Made by a program: the position numbers and the translations under genes. From assembly GCA_964016885.1 (NCBI GenBank), contig OZ024743.1, positions 13,285,586 to 13,349,585 of the forward strand: a DNA stretch of 64,000 bases, in the 5' to 3' direction. Source of the DNA: Eledone cirrhosa. Its lineage: Eukaryota > Mollusca > Cephalopoda > Octopoda > Eledonidae. The notes beneath the pieces are model-generated. The model saw only the letters and a program-made list of their open reading frames with translations, was not told where the DNA came from and ran no database searches. Positions 1 to 10,472 of this stretch are shown one piece after another (position 1 is the stretch's first letter; each line of letters opens with the position of its first letter).

Positions 1-1010
1 GGTTAACAGTTTTATTCCTCGGGGCCAGAATAGCCCTTTGGGCAAGCCAATCCATATTCTGATAATTTGCTTGGAGATCTGGGAACACTGCATCCCTGAG
101 ATCAGAAGGCGTACTAACAACGGTACAAAGTGAGTCGATGACAATATTGCCCTTTTTTCATCCCCGGGCGTTTTGCCATCGCCAAGTACAAGGAGGGTGT
201 CAGAAAATGCTGCTGATGCGATATCACCCGCATATGAGCACGCATGTTAGTGTGAAGTTTCAGAGTCGTCACCAGGGGCCACAATGCGGATGACTTAAGA
301 CACGCACGTACTGCATCAGCTCTAGTCCCCTTGGGAATAACGGGAAGCGTTTGCCTGAGTCCCATGAAAGAAGAAGTGTTATGCCTCCCATGGGAGCCGT
401 AGAGTCTTTGATGTCTCTCAGAGTTCTATCTAGCACCTCTAACACCTCAAGAGCACCTCTGTGGACCATCGTGCATTCGTCCCAAACGATAAGCTTGCAT
501 CGTCTGAACACTTCTGCCTGATCGGATCTCTTACTGATGTTGCAAGTGTGTGTCTCAGTCTTCGCTAAGTCAAGCGGGAGCTTGAAATAGGAGTGAGCTG
601 TCCTGCCGCCCGGCAACAAAGTAGCCGCAATTCCAGATGATGCCACAGCTAAGGCAATGCCTTCTGTTCGCCTAATCTCAGCTAATATTAATTTGGTGAC
701 AAAAGTTTTCCCAGTCCCCCCAGGAGCGTCCAGGAAAAAAATCCCCCCAGCTTTGCCCCGGACAGAATTAACAACAGAGTTGTAAGCGAATTTCTGTTCT
801 GGAAGGAGCTTTGGCTCATTCTCCGCTATGTACTGGGCAAGCTCGTCAACATTATAAGATGTCTCACACAGAAAATCCGAAGACAGAGTGTTTGCGCCTT
901 CCCGGTTTGTTGAAGGTAGGCCATACATAGCCAACGCACGACCGACCATATCGAGAACAGTATCTTCGATTTCAAGCAGCGCCCTGTTGTAAATGAGGTC
1001 ACTCTACCCG
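1..1010 (-). pseudogene. Helitron Pif1-like helicase domain (decayed, cut by window edge)
   Basis: C-terminal part of a Helitron RepHel protein, the 5'-3' DNA helicase that unwinds DNA during rolling-circle transposition. Reading leftwards on the minus strand, the Walker A motif GGTGKT lies near 704-721, the Walker B-like IVWDE near 465, and the family motif RQTLPVIP near 340-360. The reading frame extends upstream of the first ATG (949) to about 1005 (DLIYNRALLEIEDTVLD), as in other Helitrons. One frameshift near 375 separates Walker B from RQTLPVIP. A second near 150 precedes a stretch reading NYQNMDWLAQRAILAPRNK, which is typical of the domain after motif IV. The sequence then leaves the window at base 1, so the true C-terminus is not seen. 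Family assignment is secure; the copy is not functional. Confidence 0.9.
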
Positions 1011-1665
1011 ACCTCCATCGATGGGTTTAGCAACTGAGCGTGACGCAGGAAATCTTCAGATATGTAATCTTTGTAGCTAAGCCATAAAGAGGCCGGATCA
1101 CCCAAGTCGCACCATAGAAGTAGAATAACGAAAAGCGATCTTATCTTTTAGGAGATTTCAACCAAACGCCCTCTGCCATAGTGGCGTCTCATTGTGAATC
1201 ATCCTCCAAAAGGCCTCGCCTACAGCAGGCTTCCCGGAAAGTATCACATAATTCACCGTCAACAATTCTTATGTCTCGAAAGCTTTGTGGGCCAAAAACC
1301 TCATGGAGGAGAATGCGCAGGTGAAAACACTCATGCTGGTTGGGAGGTACAGTGTACACTCTTCCTAGACAATTGTCAAACTTGACACCAGGATGTCCTT
1401 CAAAATCCTGACCTGACTTCCTACGCACCCAAGTGTTGTTTGACTACACGTATAGGACGGGACCTGATGATATGAAAGTGTTTTTTGCAAATGTGTCAAG
1501 TTGGCAAAGCGTAAAAAAAACAGTCAAAGTTGTTTCTTTTGGATTGGCCGCCAAATGAGCAGCAGTCTGTTCAGTAAAGTAAGCCCGCTGGCCGTTTTCC
1601 AAATGAACCGCTAGTTGTATGATGGCAGGTGCCTTTGGTGAAGTGGAAACCCGAATATCCGCCAA
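1011..1665 (-). pseudogene. Helitron RepHel linker between Rep and helicase
   Basis: Translated minus-strand pieces match the conserved linker of Helitron RepHel proteins: VHLENGQRAYFTEQ (about 1570-1615), then EGHPG, LGRVYTVPPN and TFREAC..GLLEDD (1190-1420). The frame carries an in-frame TAG at 1444-1446 and an in-frame TGA near 1186, where the family normally has tryptophan. A frameshift near 1622 separates it from the upstream Rep domain. Between about 1010 and 1185 the frame is further disrupted by a stop. These are ordinary signs of mutational decay after insertion. Confidence 0.85.
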
Positions 1666-2265
1666 AAATCTTCACCACTGCTGATATATCGACCTGCCAA
1701 GTACTCCGAGACCTCGTCCCTGCTATTGTCGTTTTGAGGGCCGAACATGGCAGCGTCGGAACTATTGTTAACATATTTACATATGTACTTTATCGACTTC
1801 ACTGAATGACAGAACCCCACATTTCTATGAGCGTTGAAAGTTTTCATCAGAAATGGACAGTACGGGACCACCCACCTATTATCAACTTGATGACCCCGTA
1901 ATGTCATAGTGAATCCACCGTTCTCAGGCCGCCTTCGTCTGTACGGTGGGTATCCGTCGCCGCCGGTTTGGGTCTCCTCAACAAACCTCTTTGGGTATCG
2001 TTTAGTGCACACATGGTCCTTGTGGCATGAAGAGAACTCTTGAAAACCGGGACCGCACGGACCGTGCACCATATGTGCCTTCACAATGTCGTACGGCTGC
2101 CGATCAACAACCGGGTCCAGTATTTCCGCTGCGATGACGTCATCTAGAATTGTAGGGTCTATTTTGGTGACCAACCAAACCAAAATGTGCGCGTGTGGCA
2201 ACCCTCTCTTCTGCCACTCAACAGTATACATGTGGCACCTAACAGGCCTGAAAACCTTCCCTTTT
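1611..2265 (-). pseudogene. Helitron Rep nuclease core (HUH and two-Tyr motifs)
   Basis: Rolling-circle replication initiator core of the Helitron. The HUH metal-binding motif is read as LPHAHILVWL at about 2172-2200. The catalytic tyrosine region is read as IKYICKYVNN, with the two tyrosines at about 1775 and 1787. Between them are conserved HGPCG and CHKDHVCTKRYPKRF stretches. The segment EYLAGRYISSGEDFWRIFGFP at its end is typical of the family. A frameshift near 2260 separates it from the preceding Rep N-terminal domain and another near 1622 ends it. Both tyrosines and both histidines remain, so decay is mostly by indels rather than loss of catalytic residues. Confidence 0.9.
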
Positions 2266-3469
2266 TTATTAGATCAATTAGCTTAGCCAACTTCTGTCTG
2301 AAAACCCTGGCAATAATATCATGCCGATGGCAGTACTGCTGCCCTGGGATAAGTTCCCGCGTAATCTCAACCCACTTGGGGTTACACGAAAACGTGATGA
2401 ATAAATCGGGGCGCCCATAATGCCGAACGAACGTCATAGGCTCCTGTGTTCGCTCGTGCATGTACCCCCCCCTCCCCGTATAGGTTGAGGGGAGAATGCA
2501 CATTTTGCCGATGTTCCGGGGCTCAGTGTCATTCCTGATGCCGTCACGCAAATGGATGTAGGAGTCTGAGCGCAGCTGCTTCTGATTCAATTTTATGAAG
2601 CACAGTCTCTCCGACTCCATCTTTGCAGCCATGTCAACTGCAAACTGGTGAAACAGTTCCCGTGACCTGTGCAGGGTGCTGAAATCGTTAGGCCTCGTCA
2701 TCAAGCGGTATGAGTATAAAGCCCTGCATGAAACAGTTCGAGATGTCGCAGCAGTGGGCTCGTTTGGTTTGCGCTGAGGAATGTCGAAATGGTATCCGTC
2801 TTCTTCGTATGCAAAAAGAAGGGGATACTGCAGGGCGTCGTATGAACGATGCGTCTCATTAATACGTCGAAGACCACTGTCACGACTTTGAAGAACTATG
2901 TCTCGCTTATTGTGCTGTTCACCATGGATAACTACGGCCGTTTCATTGCACGAAGGAGCGTTATAACGGCGTGCGTTCTCCCCAGGTCTTTTGTCAGCAT
3001 CGATGACAATGGTACAGTTTGGTGAAGGATTTGTTTCCAATGCGTATTTGAAACTGCGAATATAACTGTTGTGCTCATGAAGCATGTATTGAAGACTGAG
3101 CAGCACGTCCCTTTCAAAAGTGTCAGCGTCAGTGTTTGCAGGTGTTGGAATAACGCCGTACGGCGCATCAACTTGCCTACTGTAGTTAGAAATGAAGGAA
3201 ATTTGAAGTAACGAAGGCTTGCAATTTTGTAGTGGCTGGAGTGACCCAATAAGATGGTACACCTGCCCCTGGACCTTGAAAGTAGGCATCCAACCACTTT
3301 CTCTGACAACGTTAGCCCCGAAAGAAGTCATTTGAAACGCACAATTGTACTTCCTGATGAGTTGAAGGAATTTGGATGATCTTGAGTTAGAACCAGTAAG
3401 TAGTTCCTTCAAAGGCGCTGGTGGTTCCCCAAGAGGGGCAAAGCTGACCTTACCGTTTAAGCAGCACAT
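2259..3469 (-). pseudogene. Helitron-like N domain of the Rep protein
   Basis: Longest uninterrupted frame of the element (about 400 codons). It contains the Helitron_like_N region: Q..VDAPYGVIPTP-like segments, YDALQYPLLFAYEEDGYH, SYRLMTRP.DFSTLHRSRELFHQFAVDMAAKMESERL, GRGGYMHERTQEPMTFVRHYGRPDLFITFSCNPKW. This domain sits upstream of the HUH nuclease in animal Helitrons. The open frame over 1.2 kb suggests that the insertion is not ancient. The frame is lost at about 2260 just before the HUH motif. Confidence 0.9.
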
Positions 3470-4038
3470 TGCAGGTGACTCCCCAGCCCACTTTTTAGCA
3501 ATTACAGAATTTGCAATTGAAGCGTATTTCCCCTATATTTATGTCGGCACGCATCGAGTAGTTAACGTTGGGCTCATACTTGAAAGCCCGTAGGTGCCAG
3601 TATGGGCTGGTGGGGCTCGTCACACCGCGGGCAGTTTCTTGTCGTCGACTGTTCCGCTCCAACGTAGAATGTTGCTCCTGTGGGTCGTGGGAAGCTCTCG
3701 CAGCAGTAGCAGCAGCGTTTCTATTCAGGCGAGTCTACCTTTGTTCCGGGCCCTCTGAAGCCCTGGAAGCAGCATTAGAAGCGTTTTTTTTTGGAATGAC
3801 GTATCGCCCGCTCTGAATCGCACATTGCAGCATGTCTCGAGGCGTCGTATGAAGCCATCTTGGCTAGGCGTGCGGTGCGTTGTTGAAAACTTACACCAGC
3901 TCTGCATTCCGCTGAACGTAAGGCGCTCTGTGAAAGTCTTGAAGCAGTTTCCTCGGGGGACTCGTTTGCTGTAATCGCCCTCTGCGCCGCCGCTGCCACG
4001 GTATGTCGACCGAGGCGACTTCTCTTTTTAGGTGGCAT
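3470..4038 (-). pseudogene. Helitron N-terminal basic region and Cys-rich patch
   Basis: The likely start codon is the ATG whose complement is 4036-4038, giving MPPKKRSRLGRHT, followed by a basic, alanine/arginine-rich stretch (SPEETASRLSQSALRSAECR) as commonly seen at the start of Helitron proteins. The frame breaks near 3775. Other frames continue the same kind of sequence (ASEGPEQR, NSRRQETARG) and reach a Cys-rich patch FNCKFCNC ... GESPAMCCLNGK around 3450-3530, interrupted by a stop near 3500. An upstream in-frame ATG at 4129-4131 also exists, but the residues before MPPKK are not family-like. Confidence 0.7.
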
Positions 4039-4750
4039 TTTATGTGAAAAAGAAAGGGTGAAATTTACTTCTACAGCAAAATTGCCTTTGAAAGTATAAG
4101 GCTGAAAACTCTCTGCGTTCCGCAGGGGCAAGATGGGAGACTACCGGCAAATAAATAACTCACAGTTTGTTGAAAGCGCGTTTCTGTCAGCAATTTGAAG
4201 TTGTTTGGCTAAAAATCCCTATGTGGTTTTTTTTCCACTCAATAAACGTGTAAATATGTTATACACAAAATGTAATTGTGTGTGAGTTGAATGATAGATG
4301 TTTTAAAAAATGATTTTAAGCGTATATAAGAGATTGTTGATTAAATATATCTGTTGCTTTTGAATAATTGTAGTTTGGTATAAAATGTAAGCGTCATGTA
4401 TTTAACGTTTTTCTCTGTCTCTCACTCTCTAGCTCACTCCTTTATTTTCTTCTCTCTCTCTAAAGGAAATTATTAAGGAGTGGGTTTATAAGCGTCATGT
4501 ATTTAACGTTTGTCTCTGGCTCACTCCTTTATTTTTTCTCTCTCTCTAAAGGAAATTAGTAAGGAGTGGGTAGGTTGCAGCATGTATTTTTTTTTTCGAT
4601 TTTTAAGGGGAGTTAGGCAGATAAATCAGAAGGTATTATAGGGGTAAAACGTCATGTATTTAGTTTTATCGATTATTTCCGTAATTGTGGGTGAGTTTGA
4701 ATGAAATAAATAGTCGTTGACCTAAGTTAGACCATTTACAACATTCTTAC
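4039..4750. repeat. Helitron 5' flank with short tandem duplication
   Basis: No coding signal. A block of about 90-100 bp is duplicated in tandem: the string gtcatgtatttaacgttt occurs at about 4394 and 4496, each followed by a CT-rich stretch, ctcactcctttatttt, and aaggaaattantaaggagtggg. A third partial copy (gtcatgtattta) lies near 4650. A second pair, gtaattgtg-gtgag with gaatga, occurs at about 4271 and 4683. This may be the 5' end of the Helitron or its flank. I could not place the 5'-TC terminus. Confidence 0.5.
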
Positions 4751-5705
4751 AGACGTTGAGTCGAATCGGTTTGAAATTGTGAAAATGTATAAACATGGAA
4801 CATGCACACACTCAACAACAACAATCTGCCTTTTATAGATAATGATGCACACACATCCATTGAAGAACTACCCATATTTTTACAAACATTTCACAAGTTT
4901 ACCAACATTTCAAACGAGTGTTCTGTAGAAAAAGGTCCAATATCCGTGATTAAATATTCCTTCGTGCATTCTTCATAAAATAAATTATAAAGTAAGGTAA
5001 AGTCCTGATTCGCAGTAAACCTGTGATAAGCAGTATCGACAAAGAACATTCATTATCAAGTTTGGAAGATTTAAAAATATATGTCATGAAGTGTATGAAA
5101 TAGTGTTCTATTTCTTGGCTGTGGGCATTCGCCTGAGAGCGAGAAAATAAGTGAACATTTGAAGTTGAGGGATTGATTTATTGTAGAGATGTATTGAAAA
5201 GCAAGGCGTGTGATCTGAGAGTGATAATCCAGGAAGCGGAGTGAACAAAGAATAATGTCAGAAAGCTGGACAGGAAGATAGCTATGAATTGCTGATATAA
5301 CCATGAAAAGACTGGCAAGTTAAAGTAGAGGAAATGTAATGAGGATAGCGATATCCACACGTACAATAAATCAATCACAAATAGGGATATCATTAGGATG
5401 ATGTGTTAACGAGGTAATAGGAATGGTGATAACGGTAGCAGAACGTTGGAGTAAAGTATCTGAAACGATAAACCTATATACATCCGTACATATATACACA
5501 TAAGAATCCGTATGTAGACAGATAAGTTTATACACTCATGCATATTTCCTTGGGGAAAATAAACATTAACAATCTTCGAAACGGTATTGATTTATAACTT
5601 AGGTATACTGTTAAAAGGACATCTGAATTGCGAGTTTAGTTGAGCGGAGTCATTTGATTTTGTAGCTTGATTGATATCGTTTCTTTTCCTGTACATCTTC
5701 ACTTC
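4751..5705. other. No recognisable feature
   Basis: AT-rich sequence without a convincing reading frame, repeat or RNA. The short frames on the minus strand around 5070-5390 are low in complexity and lack any known domain. Confidence 0.5.
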
Positions 5706-5762
5706 ATCGTATGTATATATGTGTATATATATACATATATATACACATATGTATATATGTGT

Positions 5763-5985
5763 AACGTAGTTGTTGGGATGCTGACTCTACGATGGTAAAT
5801 TCGTGAGTCCAATTTCCGGTCGGGATGGAGTATTGTATCCCTGGGCAAGATACCTTATTTCATCACGCTGTACTAGTCCACACTGCTGGTAAAAATGAGT
5901 TGTGAGGACAATGATGACAAGCTGTATTGGCCTTTGTCTTTTTCAGTCAATAAAGTCCCTGGCTGGTATGTTTAAGTGACGGCTA
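5763..5985 (+). mobile_element. SINE-like element, family A
   Basis: Begins tagttgttgggatgctgac and has a B-box-like stretch gagtccaatttccgg near 5807-5821. A central segment follows, reading tatccctgggcaagatacc then ttatttca and ctggtaaaaatgag. The same central segment, more diverged, is found in the tRNA-headed element at 7670-8008. It is preceded by a TA/TG palindrome (5705-5762). I infer a pol III-derived SINE; the family is not assigned. Confidence 0.5.
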
Positions 5986-7212
5986 GTTTTCCGCAAAATA
6001 CCGTGTTCAGGTTTGCGCGTTAGATAGGAAATTTGTAGGTAGAATTTCTTGACTGAAAGGGCACTGGATGTATATTTGTAGTTAAGTAGAGTTGATAGAA
6101 AATAGAGTGGAGGAGATAGAAAGAGTGAGAGAAAGGAAAGAAAAAAGTATGAAAGAATGAGGAAAACTCAAGTGATTTAAAGTAAAAGGTAATATTGTAA
6201 TAATACGAGACACAGAGTATCAATAAGAGAATTTAAATTGATTCTGGGCGTAATGGGAAATGACAACGGTGGGGTGAATATTTTTATTATGGAACGGTTT
6301 TTCAATGAAATTATTAATGGTTTTCAACATTTCTGTATTGATAATATAATTCCCAATGTAGTACTGGTCGATGCTATCGACTTTTCCCTACTGCCTAAAT
6401 TTCTGGACTTGTGATTTTGTAAATAAAATAAGATCTCAATGTAAAGTTGAAGGGAAACAACGCATACACACTCACTGTTATGAAGAAACCGAAAGAATAA
6501 GAGATAAATTGGAAGGGAAAGACGGTGAGATAGCACAGTACAAATAACGAAAAAGAAAAAGGTGGACAAATTGAGATAAGAGTTGGTAATAACATAAGTG
6601 CGAAAGAGTGGCAGTAGCTGGTAGAAGAGTAAAACAGATTGATTTATGACTGTGATGGTAGCTGAAAAGCAGGTGATTGCTACATATAGTAGAAAGAAGG
6701 GAAAGTTATTTTAAGGAGTAGGAAGAAATGCTTTAAGTTTTACAAGAAAGATGAGCACACATATTGTCAGTTAGTCAGATGACAAATAAATATTACAGAA
6801 TAGTTTATGTTTAGAAATTAAAGGCAACTTGAATCTCAGCAAGATTGAAACTTATAACGTAAAAGGGGCCTTTAAATAATAAATGTAATTGTATATGTTC
6901 ACATAATAAAGATAAATTTGATATCGATAGCAGAACGTTGTGTGAAAATTATAACGTAAATGTATAAACCTATCCAGTAAATGAATAAAAAGAAGGAAAC
7001 GAAAGCTGTTCTTTCATTTGGTTTGGAATTAAAAATTAAGGAGATGATCTCACAAACCACACGCACGCGGGCGCGCACATGCACAGAAGAAAATACACAA
7101 ACACCAACTTTTAGAAATATACAATAGACTACGGTTCTGCTGTTGAGTTCTCAATGAATTTAACAAAAGATAAACAACAACAAAACATAACTAACTAGAG
7201 ATTTCTAACATT
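5986..7212. other. No recognisable feature
   Basis: Purine-rich on the plus strand, AT-rich overall. Several minus-strand frames of 60-80 codons are phenylalanine/leucine-rich products of base composition. No domain, RNA or repeat was recognised. Confidence 0.5.
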
Positions 7213-7432
7213 ATGGTGGATTCGCAGTATCAGTAGAGGGTCAGACGCCATGGCAGTATCAGTAGAGGGTCAAACGCTATGCTTTGCAGCATAGAGTTAC
7301 GCTCTTTTACGGTCAGAGTTCAAATCTCGCTGAGGTTAACTTTGCTTTTCATCCTTACAGGGACGATAAAATAAAGTACCAGTAATGTACTGGATTAATT
7401 GCTAATCTTGTGCCAAAAGTAGAAACAATTAT
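7213..7432 (+). mobile_element. OR/OK-type octopus SINE with duplicated head
   Basis: tRNA-derived SINE. The head reads ggattcgcagtatcagtagag (A-box-like). The B-box is gagttcaaatctcgc near 7317. The conserved body is aggttaactttgc, ttcatccttac and gataaaataaagtaccag. The tail ends tgtgccaaaagtagaaacaa. The first part of the head (gcagtatcagtagagggtca) is present twice, at 7224 and 7253, so this copy carries a 29-bp internal duplication. Confidence 0.85.
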
Positions 7433-7669
7433 ATATTTAGTTGAATGTTTCTACTAATACTTAAAGCATATTTTACGTTTACTCAATAGAGATGAATTCG
7501 AACTAACATGTCATTGAATCATGAATGAAACTTTATATGTTCGCATAATTAAGATAAAGTCGTTCTGGATAAGTGTGAGATTCAATAATATGTTTTGAAT
7601 ATGTTAAAAACACAACAGTGATCTTCAAAGCAATAAAGAAAAAAATGGATATACATGTATAGGGAAAAT
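7433..7669. other. No recognisable feature
   Basis: AT-rich spacer between two SINEs with no coding or repeat signal. Confidence 0.4.
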
Positions 7670-8008
7670 GGTAAAGACCCCCTTCAGTCATGAATGACCA
7701 TATGATTTGTACCTAGAAAATTTCCCTCCGAAGCACAAGTCCATGCAAGGTTGTTTGTGGAAGAAGAGCAGTCGCCCACGCATACCAGCCTCCCCTCTCC
7801 ACGCCACCGACGTGGTCCAAGAGAAAAACACTGACCTATACAGCTAGATAAGAGTGACTTATTTCTACAGCTGAGTAAGCTGGAGCAACGTGAAATAAAG
7901 TGTGTTGTTCAAGGATACAACACATCACCCAGTTCGAGAATCAAACATACAACCTCCCGATTACAAGCCCAACGCTCTAACCACTAAGCGATGCGGCTTC
8001 GCATGCAC
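7670..8008 (-). mobile_element. tRNA-headed SINE, Thr(TGT)-like
   Basis: On the minus strand the element starts at about 8008 with a tRNA-like head. The A-box is tagtggttagagcg, the anticodon-loop-like stretch is cttgtaa (TGT in anticodon position), and the B-box is gtttgattctcg. A body follows containing ttgaacaacacactttatttcacgttg and ctcagctgtagaaataag. This body aligns with the element at 5763-5985. The acceptor stem is not closed and no CCA end is present, so it is a SINE rather than a tRNA gene. The tRNA parent assignment is tentative. Confidence 0.65.
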
Positions 8009-8304
8009 GCTCACTCACTCACTCACTCACTCACTCACTCACTCACTCACACATACACACATACACACAAACACACGCACAAAACACACATAATTTATTT
8101 TTTAAAAAATACATTCTGTTTTATTATTTTAACTTTTAACTTCCCCTCCGTTTTCACTTTTTAACTTTCAGCTCTGAGTGTGTGTGCGTAAGTGTGTGTG
8201 TGCGTAAGTGTGTGCGTGCGCGTGCGAGTGCAAGTGTGTGCGTGTGTGCGTGTGCGTGGGCGTGTGCGCATGCTCGTACGTGTGTGCGTGCGTGCGTGCG
8301 TGTA
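8009..8304. repeat. (TCAC)n and TG/CG-rich microsatellites
   Basis: A (TCAC)n array at about 8010-8050 is followed by CA-rich DNA. From 8178 to 8304 there is an imperfect (TG)n/(GTGC)n tract with many CpG steps. No gene seen. Confidence 0.85.
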
Positions 8305-8612
8305 TTGTGCTCGGGCTAACTACTTAAACAAAAAGTTAACTAGGGCTCGAGTATGAGATCAATAATGAGATTCGCTGTGAATACTGTAATAAGCAGCCCC
8401 AGATCAAAATAGAGCTGGCTCTTTGGCAAGCCCTAGCACTAGCCAGCCATCCGAGCCAGAGTTATGGTGAAACTGCAGGCGTCAGTACAGTGGATGTGAT
8501 TAAGTGGATGAGTTTCTCGTAACCAACTGGTCTCATCACAAGACATCATGCATATCAATATCAATGGTTAGCTGTCTCCCCTAAGGGCGGTGAACAAGGA
8601 TAAGATACTTTA
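8305..8612. other. Unclassified less AT-rich stretch
   Basis: A 300-bp segment with higher GC than its surroundings and no open frame, second copy or known motif. It may be an old repeat that is not otherwise present in the window. Confidence 0.3.
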
Positions 8613-8712
8613 TTTAAGGACTTGGAAAGAATGAAATGCAAAGTGAACTTCAGATGTGTTTGAACTCAGAGCGCAGTGTACCGCAACAAATACCGAAACC
8701 TTTTTAATCAGA
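8613..8712 (-). mobile_element. Diverged OR2-like SINE fragment
   Basis: Read on the minus strand it shows the SINE order: a tRNA-like part, a B-box-like stretch (complement of tttgaactcagagcgcag, near 8661-8678) and the body (complement of gaatgaaatgcaaagtgaac). It is diverged, and its tail is missing or unrecognisable. Confidence 0.55.
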
Positions 8713-8714
8713 CA

Positions 8715-8735
8715 CCCTAACCCTAACCCTAACCC
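8715..8735 (-). repeat. Short interstitial telomere-like repeat
   Basis: Three perfect CCCTAA units plus CCC at 8715-8735. On the minus strand this is (TTAGGG)3, the animal telomere motif. It abuts the end of a diverged SINE. It could be a telomerase-type repair scar or a microsatellite expansion. Confidence 0.75.
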
Positions 8736-8739
8736 GAAC

Positions 8740-9672
8740 GACAATGCTTATTCGCTGCCAAATTCTAGATAGAATGAATATAAGTAAATTTAAAATCTTC
8801 AATTGTGAGTGTATTATTTAATTTCGCTGTTTGCCTCTGACCCCGGATATGCTGACAAACCTCCTTGACATGACCGCGTTTCTCTCCCGTCAATCAGTAA
8901 ATACTATTCACGGTAGCAGGAAGATCTGATATGGTGATTATAGTGCGCGTGATTGCGCCTGTGTGTACGTACAAGCGTTTAAAATGTGTAGATGTGTAGA
9001 TGTGAATGCGCGTGTGTATGTGATGAGTTCGAGATCTAAAAGCTATGTTTGTTTTTGTTTGTTGTTATTCATTTTTTTTCTTTACCATCTCAATTTTTTT
9101 TTCTCCTTTTCTTTTTCGTTACGACTGTCATATCAACCACTATGTACTAACCACCAACCACCAGCCACCAAACCCCTTATCTATCGTGTTTCCCTTCAAC
9201 ATCATGTATTGATTATTTAGTATGTAATCACAACTTGTAACGACAATTTACTGGTTCGACAGTAAAAGAAAACTTCCTGCAAATAACACACACGATAGAA
9301 GTATATATAAAAAAGACATGAGAAATAAATAAATAGAAAAAATAAGACGAAAAATCTAAATAGGTTGTTTTGTTTGTCTATTATTATCTATTGTTGGTCG
9401 CTCTGTTTTCTAGCGTTTTACTGAGTAAATTTCCTGAAAAGTGTTCATCCAACTAATGATCATATTAACACGGTTAGAACAACCCTGCATTCTTCCGGTG
9501 TAGGTGAACTCTAATAGGCGGTGTATTAATTTGGGAAAATGAAAAATTGAGGCGAAATAAAAGCAAATAAACAAAGCATACAAGACGAAGATGATTATGA
9601 AGATGATGATGATGTTGATAAGGATATTAGTAATAATATTAGTAAAGATTTCTGATTTAGGGGGAGGGAAAG
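8740..9672. other. No recognisable feature
   Basis: AT-rich DNA with T-runs and a short imperfect (GAT)n near 9595-9615. No coding, RNA or dispersed-repeat signal identified. Confidence 0.4.
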
Positions 9673-9825
9673 TCGATTAAATCGAACCAGTGCGTTACTG
9701 GTGCGTTATTTTGTCGACGCCGTAAGGATGAACGGCAAACCTTACCATGGCGTGAATTGGAATCAGAACGTAAAGGGCTGTAACTCCATGCCTCAAAGTA
9801 TGGCGTCTAACGCTCTACCGATAAT
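9673..9825 (-). mobile_element. Diverged OR-type SINE
   Basis: Minus-strand SINE: the complement shows the tail-proximal block (cagtgcgttactggtgcg), the body (gacgccgtaaggatgaacgg), a B-box region around 9755-9775 and the head (cgtctaacgctctaccgata). It is followed by an (ATA)n/(AGT)n microsatellite at 9820-9857. Confidence 0.7.
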
Positions 9826-10117
9826 AATAATAGTAGTAGTAGTAGTAGTAGTAGTATTTGTCACTTGTATCGATCAGTTCAAGAAGTAATCCTTTTACTT
9901 GAGGGTTCTCTTGAGAAGCCAGTGACCCCACAGCCCTGGTAGACTATCTTCTTGTATTACAACTGCAAACCAATCGGCGAAAATGCAGTCGTTACTTTGG
10001 AGAAAAAATTAGGTCTAGTTTGTCTATTTTCTCTTCACATATATAATTTGATAGATAGCTCTAATTAAATGATTATGTTTTAATTATTTCAGTCACTGAG
10101 AAACTAATTTCCCTGAA

Positions 10118-10189
10118 ACTAACAGGTAGCCTGAATATCGCCTGTTATGTGTGTGTCTGTGCCAGTATATATATATTTATATATATTTA

Positions 10190-10274
<85 letters not shown>

Positions 10275-10321
10275 TGGTACACACATACATATCACAGGCG
10301 ATATTCAGGCTACCTTTTAGT
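10118..10321. repeat. TA-array-centred inverted repeat
   Basis: The left arm (about 10120-10172) contains aggtagcctgaatatcgcct. The right arm (about 10268-10318) contains its reverse complement, aggcgatattcaggctacct. The loop between them is a (TA)n array at 10193-10274. The stem would be about 50 bp. Confidence 0.85.
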
Positions 10322-10455
10322 TCGGATCTAGCTGTCGAAACTGCCGGACCTCAGCCGTCGGGGTCCTGACTCTTTTCCTATTACCCATTCTACTACCCTA
10401 AGTATCGAGTACTCTCGTGCGTTATGGTCCACCTGGTTTCTTACCACACTTTCTT
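10317..10455 (+). repeat. Dispersed repeat R1
   Basis: Contains agttcggatctagctgtcga, ctgactcttttcctatt and a distinctive tail ctaccctaagtatcgagtac ... gcgttatggtcca. The first part recurs at 38638-38705, and the tail recurs at 39046-39125 and, inverted, at 40264-40360. Copies are bounded by TA arrays. No coding capacity. It may be a 5' or 3' non-coding part of a retroelement. Confidence 0.7.
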
Positions 10456-10472
10456 TGTTATATATATATATA

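Noticed and set aside
7940..8005. A tRNA-Thr gene on the minus strand
   Set aside because: A- and B-boxes are present, but the acceptor stem does not close and the sequence continues into a repeated body, so it is a SINE head.
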